A model generated the notes under the pieces. The model was not told the origin of the DNA. It saw only the letters and a list, made by a program, of their open reading frames with translations, and searched no databases. Source: CAYPOY01 sp964412395 (lineage in GTDB: Bacteria > Chloroflexota > Anaerolineae > B4-G1). From it: 12,475 nt of DNA. The stretch covers positions 1-12,475 of the forward strand of contig CAYPOY010000134.1 in assembly GCA_964412395.1 (NCBI GenBank). Direction: 5' to 3'. Shown piece by piece: positions 6,708-12,473 of the stretch (its first letter is position 1; each line of letters starts with the position of its first letter). The translations under genes were made by a program, and so were the position numbers.

Positions 6708-9700
6708 ATGCACGGCTTAAAATCCGCAATTCGCAATTCGCAATTCGCAATTTGCGCATCACTGATACTGGTGGCCCTGCTTGCCGCCGCGCCGTTGTGG
6801 GGGCCGGGGATGGTCAACACCCGGGGCGGCGGTGATAGCCCCTTCCTCCTTCAGCGCACGCATCAACTGTTGGTCAACCTGCGGGCCGGCGTCTTCCCGG
6901 TGCGCTGGATGCCGGACGCTGCCTACGGCCTGGGCTACCCATTCTTCAGCTACTACGCCGCGCTGCCCTACTACCTGGCCGGGCTGCTCGCTTTAGCAGG
7001 GCTGGACCTGCTGACTACGCTGAAACTGGTGCAGACGCTGGGATTCGTAGCGGCGGCGCTGGCGATGTACGGCTGGATGAACGGGATGACCGAGAACCAA
7101 TGGGCCGCATGGCTGGCGGCGGTGGCCTACACCGTCGCTCCCTTCCACCTGGTCAACGTCTACGTCCGCGGCGATTCCCTCTCCGAGTTCTACGCCTTTA
7201 TCTTCTATCCGCTCATTCTCTGGTCATTGGATGGAATCAGTGAGTCAGTAAGTCAGCGAATCAGCAAATCGGCAAGTCGGCAAGTTTGCAAGTCGGCAAG
7301 TTTGCAAGTTGCAGCGGTTGCCTCGTCCTTCGCGGGTCTTCTTCTCACCCACAACATCTCCGCGATGATTTTCTCGCCGTTTGCGCTGCTGTACCTGGTG
7401 ATGCGGGCGTGGCACGAGAAGGAGAGTCGCTGGCGGATTCTCGGTTTTGGGTTTTGGGGTTTGGGGCTTGGGGTTTTGCTCGCAGCCTGGTTTTGGTTTC
7501 CGGCGTTGGCCGAGTTGAAGTACGTGCAGTTGGGACCCTCCACCCAGGATTACTTTCACTATAGCCGTCACTTCCGGACCCTCGACCTGGTACAGGGGAG
7601 GCTGCTGTTCGACTATTCCACGGCCGCCGGCCATACGGTCCGTTCTCCCTTTGCGATGGGGTTGGTGCAGGCAGGGTTCGCCGTGCTGGGTGGTCTGGTG
7701 TTGATCGTGCGGGGTCTCCGGCGAAAGCTCCCAGCCCCCGTCTCGGGGGCATCTTGGCGGCTGGATGCCCGCTGGACGTTTGTCCTGCTGGGCCTCCTGG
7801 TCTCCACGGCAATGATCACTCCCCTCTCAAAGCCCCTATGGGACTACCTGCCGCTGCTGTCAATCGCCCAGTTCCCGTGGCGCTTACTCTCGGTACAGGC
7901 GCTCTTCACGGCAGCGGCCACAGCAGCACTGATGCCAGCCCAATCCGCAGCCCGCAATTCGCAATTCGCAATTCGCAATTCCTTGTGCTTTGCCCTCCCG
8001 GTCGCAGTGCTTCTGGTCGTCTCGACGCTCCTCCCCCTACACCCCGAGCGCCTCCCCATCGGCCCGGCCGACGTGACCGCGGAGCGACTGCAACTCTACG
8101 AACTGTTCACCGACAACATCGGCACCACCATCCGCCACGAGTGGCTCCCCGAGACTGTCGCCCCGCGCCCCTTTACCTCGGACGCGCTGGTCGAGCCTGG
8201 CGCACCGCCGCGTGCCATCCCTCTGGACGGCGCATCGCTTGAAGCTGCTCTCGTTGAAGGGGAGCAGAAACCCACACGCCAGGTGTGGCGGGTCTGGGGT
8301 GAGGGCGGAGGCATCGCCTTTCCGCTCCTCTACTGGCCCGGCTGGGAGGCGCGGGTGGATGGCAAGCCGGTGGAGGTGTGGCCCGTCGAGGGTTCCGGCT
8401 ATCTGGCCCTGGAAGTGCTGCCCGGCGAGCACACCATCCTCCTCCGGCTGGGCCACACGCCGGTGCGGGCAGTCACCGAAGCGGCGTCGCTCTGCGCATG
8501 GATGATTCTTGCCATCGCACTCCTACGCACCTGGCCCAAAATTCGCTGGTCATTTGCCGTTTGTCTTTTGTCTTTTGTCATTTTGCTTCTGCTCACACTG
8601 TCCCAGAAACCGGGTTTTTCGGAAAAAACCTGGTCTCTTATGGATAGCGAGGCCGACCTAACCATGGATTTTATACACATGCCCTACCTGCACCACAACC
8701 CGGAGGGAGTTGACTTTGGCGGGGTGGCGCGGCTAGAAGGGTACGCTCTCTCGGCGGAGGAATTGGCCCCTGGCGACACGCTGGCCATCACGCTAAATTG
8801 GGCAGAGGTCGAGAAGGAGACATACACGGCAACGGTGCATCTGGTCTCTCCTGCTGCCATACGGTATGCGGTAAAGCCGTTGGCCGAGGCGACAGCCCTC
8901 TTGTCACCTTGTCACCTTGTCACCCTGTCATCTCTACGCCTGTCCGATGACATCCCTTGCGGCATCTACCTGCTCCAGTTGCGTCTCTTCGGCCCAGAGG
9001 GGGAACTTCGCGCCCTGACTCCCGGCGGCAAGAGACGCGGTACCCTTTACCTGCGGCCGGTGCGGGTGCCGCATGGACCATCGCTTCCCCCCGAAGTTTC
9101 TGTGCTGGCCCACTTTGGCCCGGCCATCCGGCTGCACGCGGCTACCGTTGCCCAACTTGCTCCCCACCGGCTGGCGGTGCGGCTGGAGTGGTCAGCGAAG
9201 CACCCGGTGGCAGCAAACTACGGCATCTCCCTGCGCCTCTTAGACGCCGAGGGACAACGCCGCGTCTCGCTGGACACCCAGCCCGGCTATGGCTTCCTTC
9301 CCACCAGCCTGTGGCGGCCCGGCGAACTTGTCACCGATCAATATGTCCTTGCCCTACCAGAGGACCTTCCCCCCGACGGTGGTTGTCACCTGGAGGTCGT
9401 CATCTATCAGGTATCCACGCGGGAGGCAGTGGGACAGACGCGGATAGGGGACTTTGCGCTTCCTCTGGAGACCCCGTTCGAGGCGCACCGTCCGCCCCGG
9501 GCTTTCACTCTCCCACCCCTTCAGCGCATCCTGGGGATTGACTTTGGCGGGGAGGTGCGGCTGGCCGGCTATGGCCTGGAACAAGGGGAGGACGCCCTCC
9601 GGCTGACCCTGTGGTGGCAGGCGCTCCAGACCCCATCTGCCGACTACACCGTCTTCGTCCACCTCTTCGACCCGGCCACAGAATCCCTCACTGCCCAGAA

Positions 9701-9929
9701 CGACGCGCAGCCGCGCGGTGGGGCGTATCCCACTTCCTGGTGGGCTGCGGGTGAGGTGGTCAGCGAGACAGTGACGCTGTCGCTGGAAGGCGTGTCAGAA
9801 GGGGCGTACCGGCTAGCAGTGGGGCTTTACGACCGGACAGTGACCCGACTGCGGGCCATTGACCCCGACGGCCAACGACTGCCCGACGACCGTGCAATCC
9901 TGCCGGTGGACATCAGAGTAGGGAAATGA
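6708..9929 (+). CDS. PTPS-related/YfhO-like GT-C membrane protein with three C-terminal beta modules
   Basis: A 1073-residue protein; a GTG at 6705 directly precedes the ATG, which I prefer as start. After one membrane span comes GPGMVNTRGGGDSPF, then FPVRWMPDAAYGLGYPFFSYYAALPYYL, the hallmark of the membrane '6-pyruvoyl-tetrahydropterin synthase-related' family. Despite that name these are GT-C-like integral membrane proteins, not pterin enzymes. About a dozen spans run to residue 440. Then follow an external segment with YWPGWEARVDGKPVEVWP and LPGEHTILLRLGHTPVR, as in YfhO-like proteins, and two more spans (about 590-630). Three beta modules fill residues about 650-795, 797-920 and 939-1070; the last has VRLAGYGLE, DYTVFVHLFDP, PTSWWAAGEVV and RLAVGLYDR. 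Five 7/8-bp arrays and one palindrome lie within the gene, and the first array begins at residue 7. It lies six bases after the preceding gene and overlaps the next one (ATGA). It probably transfers or helps transfer a lipid-linked sugar; no substrate is visible. Confidence 0.8.
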   Translation: MHGLKSAIRNSQFAICASLILVALLAAAPLWGPGMVNTRGGGDSPFLLQRTHQLLVNLRAGVFPVRWMPDAAYGLGYPFFSYYAALPYYLAGLLALAGLDLLTTLKLVQTLGFVAAALAMYGWMNGMTENQWAAWLAAVAYTVAPFHLVNVYVRGDSLSEFYAFIFYPLILWSLDGISESVSQRISKSASRQVCKSASLQVAAVASSFAGLLLTHNISAMIFSPFALLYLVMRAWHEKESRWRILGFGFWGLGLGVLLAAWFWFPALAELKYVQLGPSTQDYFHYSRHFRTLDLVQGRLLFDYSTAAGHTVRSPFAMGLVQAGFAVLGGLVLIVRGLRRKLPAPVSGASWRLDARWTFVLLGLLVSTAMITPLSKPLWDYLPLLSIAQFPWRLLSVQALFTAAATAALMPAQSAARNSQFAIRNSLCFALPVAVLLVVSTLLPLHPERLPIGPADVTAERLQLYELFTDNIGTTIRHEWLPETVAPRPFTSDALVEPGAPPRAIPLDGASLEAALVEGEQKPTRQVWRVWGEGGGIAFPLLYWPGWEARVDGKPVEVWPVEGSGYLALEVLPGEHTILLRLGHTPVRAVTEAASLCAWMILAIALLRTWPKIRWSFAVCLLSFVILLLLTLSQKPGFSEKTWSLMDSEADLTMDFIHMPYLHHNPEGVDFGGVARLEGYALSAEELAPGDTLAITLNWAEVEKETYTATVHLVSPAAIRYAVKPLAEATALLSPCHLVTLSSLRLSDDIPCGIYLLQLRLFGPEGELRALTPGGKRRGTLYLRPVRVPHGPSLPPEVSVLAHFGPAIRLHAATVAQLAPHRLAVRLEWSAKHPVAANYGISLRLLDAEGQRRVSLDTQPGYGFLPTSLWRPGELVTDQYVLALPEDLPPDGGCHLEVVIYQVSTREAVGQTRIGDFALPLETPFEAHRPPRAFTLPPLQRILGIDFGGEVRLAGYGLEQGEDALRLTLWWQALQTPSADYTVFVHLFDPATESLTAQNDAQPRGGAYPTSWWAAGEVVSETVTLSLEGVSEGAYRLAVGLYDRTVTRLRAIDPDGQRLPDDRAILPVDIRVGK
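6726..6753 (+). repeat. Heptamer array (GCAATTC), 4 units, just after the start codon
   Basis: GCAATTC three times, then GCAATTT. It encodes AIRNSQFAI at residues about 7-16, directly before the first membrane span of the PTPS-related protein. The identical unit is repeated four times at 7954-7981 of the same gene. Confidence 0.9.
7234..7312 (+). repeat. Octamer array (AAGTCGGC/AAGTTTGC), 9-10 units
   Basis: Units GAATCAGT, GAGTCAGT, AAGTCAGC, GAATCAGC, AAATCGGC, AAGTCGGC, AAGTTTGC, AAGTCGGC, AAGTTTGC, then a shortened AAGTTGC. The last full units alternate between two variants. It encodes a Ser/Lys/Gln-rich loop (residues about 176-202) between two spans of the PTPS-related protein. Confidence 0.9.
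7443..7477 (+). repeat. Heptamer array (GGTTTTG), 5 units, inside a membrane span
   Basis: Units GGTTTTG, GGTTTTG, GGGTTTG, GGGCTTG, GGGTTTT. It encodes GFGFWGLGLGV, which forms part of a predicted membrane segment. Confidence 0.8.
7954..7981 (+). repeat. Heptamer array (GCAATTC), 4 units
   Basis: Four perfect GCAATTC units encoding RNSQFAIRNS in a loop before a membrane span of the PTPS-related protein. It is the second copy of the array found at 6726-6753. Confidence 0.9.
8553..8587 (+). repeat. Heptamer array (TTTGTCT), 4-5 units, inside a membrane span
   Basis: Units TTTGCCG, TTTGTCT, TTTGTCT, TTTGTCA, TTTTGCT. The T-rich units encode FAVCLLSFVILLL, so the array itself forms much of a membrane helix. 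Confidence 0.8.
8605..8638 (+). repeat. Imperfect palindrome within the PTPS-related gene
   Basis: AGAAACCGGGTTTTTC is followed directly by an imperfect reverse complement (GGAAAAAACCTGGTCTCT). It encodes QKPGFSEKTWSL just after a membrane span and before the first beta module. It resembles small palindromic elements that can sit in coding DNA and stay translatable; only one copy is in the window. Confidence 0.6.
8900..8931 (+). repeat. Octamer array (CTTGTCAC), 4 units
   Basis: CTTGTCAC three times, then CCTGTCAT. It encodes LLSPCHLVTLSS within the first beta module of the PTPS-related protein, where sister modules have a short strand and turn. Confidence 0.85.
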
Positions 9930-11521
9930 CAAATCACAAATCTCCAATCTCCAATCTCCAATCTCCAATGGGTCATTGGTCATTGGTCATTCTTCTTCTG
10001 CTATGCCTATTCGCCCAGGCGATGGGGCATGCCCGCAGCACTTCCATCGTCTTCGATGAAGGCCCTCACCTGGCCATCGGCTACGCTACCCTGCGCACCG
10101 GCGACCTGCGCTTGCAGCCGGTCCACATCCACCCGCCCCTGGCAAATGTGATGGCCGCTGCCCCCCTGCTGCTCCAGGCAGACCTGCCCGATCCCCGTTC
10201 AGTGGGAGGATGGGAAATCGCCAGTCTCTCCGCCATCACCGACGCCATAGTCTGGCAATACCCGCACCCCCGGCGGCTGGCGATGGCGTCCCGCTTCCCC
10301 ATCATCCTGATGACCCTGCTCCTGGGGGCGGTCGTCTTCCGCTGGGCCAGCGACCTCTTCGGCCCGCGGGCAGGGTTAGTGGCGCTGTGCCTGTACGCCT
10401 TCGATCCCAACATAATCGCCCACGGCTCCCTGGTGACCACCGATATGGCAGTCACGTTGTGGGGGACGGCGGCGCTCTTCCTCACAGCCCGGTACCTGCG
10501 TCGCTCCCGGTGGGGGTACTGGGTGGGCGCGGGAGTGACAGTGGGACTAGCGCTGGCCTCCAAAGTGTCGGCCCTCTCGCTTCTACCTCCCATCGGGGTG
10601 CTGTGCTTGCTGGGGCCCCGGTCGCTCCCCTGGCGGAGGCGCTTCCTGGCGGCGGTGGGGTGTCTGGCCCTGGCAGCCCTGGTCCTTTGGGCCGTTTACG
10701 GTTTTGAGCTGCGCCCTCTCCCCGGCCTCCCGCTGCCGGTGCCGGCCGCCACCCATCTAGAAATCTACCGCTCACTGCAAGAGCATTACCAGTTAGGCCA
10801 TCCCGCTTTCCTGATAGGGCAGAACAGCGACTACGGTTGGTGGTTCTACTTCCCCATCGCCTTCGCCCTAAAGACTCCTCTGGTGACCCTGCTCCTGCTG
10901 ACAGCCTCCGTGGCATCCGTATTCCACGGAATCCGCAGTTCGCGACTTGCCACTCGTCCCCTATTCTCCACCCTCCACCCTCCATCCTCCATCCTCCACC
11001 CTCCACCCTCCATCCTCCGATGGGGTCCGCTGGTGTTGTTTCCTCTCCTCTACACCACTTCATCCCTGTTCAGCAGCGTCAACATCGGTTATCGCCACCT
11101 GCTGCCTATCCTGCCATTCCTGTTCATTTTCATCTCACGAATAGCGAATGGCGAATGGCGAATAGCGAATGGCGAATGGCGAATGGCGAATGGCGAATGG
11201 CGAATGGCGAATGACGAATCACGTTTCACGTTTCACGTCTCACGCTTCACGTTTCACGCTTCACGTTTCACACATCGCGTATTACGCATTATTATCCTGC
11301 TACCTCATCGGCACCCTACGTATCGCCCCCCACTACCTGACCTATTTCAACCTGCTGGCCGGTGGTCCAGCGAGGGGATACCGGTACCTCGTGGACTCCA
11401 ACCTGGACTGGGGGCAGAACCTCTGGCAGTTGCGCGACTGGATGCAGGAGAACAGCGTCGAGCGGGTCTACTACGCTCATTTCAGCCCGGCCCGCCCCCG
11501 GGTCTACGGCGTGGAAGCTGA
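9926..11521 (+). CDS. GT39-type glycosyltransferase, N-terminal part; reading frame lost at a heptamer array
   Basis: The ATG overlaps the stop of the gene before (ATGA). Residues 1-22 are encoded by a heptamer array; M15 (9968) is an in-frame alternative start next to the first membrane span. Then come SIVFDEGPHLAIGYATLRTG (D44/E45, the GT-C acid pair), HPPLANV, AFDPNIIAHGSLVTTDMAVTL and GLALASKVSALSLLPP, all typical of GT39 proteins, and the spans continue to NIGYRHLLPILPFLFIFIS (to residue about 404). The genuine protein sequence ends there: residues 405-449 are array-encoded, and the 80-odd residues after them, to the stop at 11521, are Arg/Pro-rich out-of-frame sequence with no family character. 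The family sequence resumes in the frame +1 at about 11272 and runs to 12389. As the DNA stands the gene is split; minus one 7-bp unit it would be one ORF of about 818 residues. It is either a phase-off allele, a fixed frameshift or an assembly error. Confidence 0.8.
   Translation: MTNHKSPISNLQSPMGHWSLVILLLLCLFAQAMGHARSTSIVFDEGPHLAIGYATLRTGDLRLQPVHIHPPLANVMAAAPLLLQADLPDPRSVGGWEIASLSAITDAIVWQYPHPRRLAMASRFPIILMTLLLGAVVFRWASDLFGPRAGLVALCLYAFDPNIIAHGSLVTTDMAVTLWGTAALFLTARYLRRSRWGYWVGAGVTVGLALASKVSALSLLPPIGVLCLLGPRSLPWRRRFLAAVGCLALAALVLWAVYGFELRPLPGLPLPVPAATHLEIYRSLQEHYQLGHPAFLIGQNSDYGWWFYFPIAFALKTPLVTLLLLTASVASVFHGIRSSRLATRPLFSTLHPPSSILHPPPSILRWGPLVLFPLLYTTSSLFSSVNIGYRHLLPILPFLFIFISRIANGEWRIANGEWRMANGEWRMANDESRFTFHVSRFTFHASRFTHRVLRIIILLPHRHPTYRPPLPDLFQPAGRWSSEGIPVPRGLQPGLGAEPLAVARLDAGEQRRAGLLRSFQPGPPPGLRRGS
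9928..9990 (+). repeat. Composite heptamer array over the start of the last operon gene
   Basis: Nine in-register 7-mers: GACAAAT, CACAAAT, CTCCAAT four times, GGGTCAT, TGGTCAT, TGGTCAT. It starts inside the ATG of the gene and encodes its first 22 residues. The unit changes from CTCCAAT to TGGTCAT without losing the 7-base register. Confidence 0.9.
10966..11021 (+). repeat. Heptamer array (CTCCAYC), 7-8 units
   Basis: Units CTCCACC twice, CTCCATC twice, CTCCACC twice, CTCCATC, then CTCCGAT. It encodes TLHPPSSILHPPPSIL in a loop before a membrane span of the last GT39 protein. Same unit family as 3691-3760. Confidence 0.9.
11139..11271 (+). repeat. 19-unit composite heptamer array at the frameshift of the last GT39 gene
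   Basis: Twelve GAATGGC-type units (11139-11222; variants GAATAGC, GAATGAC, GAATCAC) are followed in register by seven GTTTCAC-type units (11223-11271; variants GTCTCAC, GCTTCAC). Total 133 bp, which is 1 mod 3. The frame before the array and the frame after it differ by exactly +1, as expected for one surplus 7-bp unit. Both frames are open through the whole array downstream of 11145. Confidence 0.95.
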
Positions 11522-12389
11522 CTTCCTGCCGCCCAACCCCCGCGCGGTACCCTTCGCGCCGTTTGACCCCGCCGCCGGCACCTACGCCATTGGCGCGACG
11601 GTACTCCAGGGAGCCTACACGCCGGACGTCAATACCTACGCCTGGTTCCGCAGCCACGAGCCACTGACACGGCTGGGGCATGCCCTCTTCGTCTACACTG
11701 TTCCGCAGCGACCATCTCCCGCCTGGGCTGCCGTCTGCGCAGACCCAGCGCCGGTGCTTTCGGCGGCAGCAGTACAAGCGGGATTCGGATGCCCCGATCT
11801 GCGTCTAATTTTGCTGGACTGCGGGCAGAGTTGGGTCTATCCGGCCGGCAGGGAGCCTGGCGGATACGTACTGCCCCCGGCCGCGGATCCGCCGCCAGGC
11901 GCGGCGCTGGCGGCGGCGGCCCGCCATCCCGATGGCAGCCCCTTCTACAACATATACCGTATTGAGAACAAAAGGCTAGTCCCCAGGCAGTCAGTGGAAG
12001 GCGTGACGCTGGATGGTCCTCTGGCCTTTCTGGGCTATCAGATAAGCACGACCAGCGTGCACCCTGGAGAGACAGCGGAGCTATGGACTTTCTGGAAAGT
12101 AGAGGAATTGCCAGGGCGTCTTCTATCGCTGATGGCTCACTTGTCGGGACTGGACGAAATCCCCATCGCTATAGAGGACGGGCTGGGGGTGCCGATAGAC
12201 CAGTGGCAGCCGGGGGACATCATCGTTCAGCGTCACCGCTTCCTGATACCAGAGCACACCCCACCCGGCGAGTACTGGCTTCAAACCGGCGCTTATTGGC
12301 TGGACACGCTGGAGCGCTGGCCGGTGCATTTGAACGATGGGACCACCAGCGACCGTTTGCTCCTGGACAAGATTACGATCCTGGACTGA
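11169..12389 (+). CDS. GT39-type glycosyltransferase, C-terminal part with one beta module (other half of the split gene)
   Basis: This frame is open from 11145; the ATG at 11169 lies within the heptamer array and has no credible ribosome binding site, so it is probably not a natural start. From about 11272 the sequence is the direct continuation of the protein begun at 9926: a last membrane span (IAYYALLSCYLIGTL), then IAPHYLTYFNLLAGGP and GYRYLVDSNLDWGQNLWQL, which in relatives lie just after the membrane domain of GT39 proteins of the LVDSNLDWGQ type. A soluble domain follows. The C-terminal 130 residues resemble the operon's other beta modules (AFLGYQISTTSVHPGE, WTFWKV, PIDQWQPGDIIVQRHRFLIP, YWLQTGAYW). 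Without an in-frame joint to the N-terminal half the catalytic core lacks its C-terminal membrane span and external domain. Whether any of this piece is made alone is unknown. Confidence 0.75.
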   Translation: MANGEWRMANGEWRMTNHVSRFTSHASRFTLHVSHIAYYALLSCYLIGTLRIAPHYLTYFNLLAGGPARGYRYLVDSNLDWGQNLWQLRDWMQENSVERVYYAHFSPARPRVYGVEADFLPPNPRAVPFAPFDPAAGTYAIGATVLQGAYTPDVNTYAWFRSHEPLTRLGHALFVYTVPQRPSPAWAAVCADPAPVLSAAAVQAGFGCPDLRLILLDCGQSWVYPAGREPGGYVLPPAADPPPGAALAAAARHPDGSPFYNIYRIENKRLVPRQSVEGVTLDGPLAFLGYQISTTSVHPGETAELWTFWKVEELPGRLLSLMAHLSGLDEIPIAIEDGLGVPIDQWQPGDIIVQRHRFLIPEHTPPGEYWLQTGAYWLDTLERWPVHLNDGTTSDRLLLDKITILD

Positions 12390-12435
12390 CTCCTCGTTCG
12401 CCGAAGGTCTCTGACTCCTTGTTCGCCGAAGGTCT
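12386..12435 (+). repeat. 25-bp direct repeat, two copies, starting at the stop codon of the last gene
   Basis: 12386-12410 and 12411-12435 differ by a single base (C/T). The copies share CTGACTCC and GTTCGCCGAAGGTCT. Each ends with the sequence that forms most of the left arm of the following hairpin, so alternative pairings with the right arm are possible. Confidence 0.9.
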
Positions 12436-12473
12436 CTGACCGAGGCGCAAAGGGCTCGGTCGGGAGACCTTCG
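12427..12473 (+). terminator. Long hairpin at the end of the operon, probable terminator or 3' regulatory structure
   Basis: CGAAGGTCTCTGACCGAG (12427-12444) pairs with 12455-12473 along 18 bp, with one G bulge and one G-T pair, around a 10-base loop. It begins 38 bases after the stop codon of the last gene. The window ends two bases after the stem, so I cannot see whether a T-run follows. A dispersed repeat, or the start of a leader structure for a downstream gene, is the alternative. Confidence 0.5.

Noticed and set aside
5727..6713. 328-residue open frame on the minus strand
   Set aside because: It lies wholly opposite the second GT39 gene and its promising length comes from GC-rich third positions; no domain or membrane pattern and much Pro/Arg/Gly.
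6708..9929. Pterin biosynthesis enzyme
   Set aside because: The family name '6-pyruvoyl-tetrahydropterin synthase-related' is misleading; the protein is polytopic, over 1000 residues long, and has GT-C-like features and no zinc-binding histidine pattern of the soluble enzyme.
10837..11214. Separate small protein in another frame over the CTCCATC and GAATGGC arrays
   Set aside because: The array cycles lack stops, so long open frames appear automatically in all frames; the residues are only array cycles and out-of-frame sequence.
11139..11271. CRISPR-like array
   Set aside because: Units are 7 bp, directly adjacent and without spacers; there are no cas genes and the tract is translated.
11139..11290. 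Programmed ribosomal frameshift joining the two halves of the last gene
   Set aside because: I see no slippery heptanucleotide of the X-XXY-YYZ type with a downstream structure; the repeat-unit count explains the +1 offset more simply. It cannot be fully excluded.
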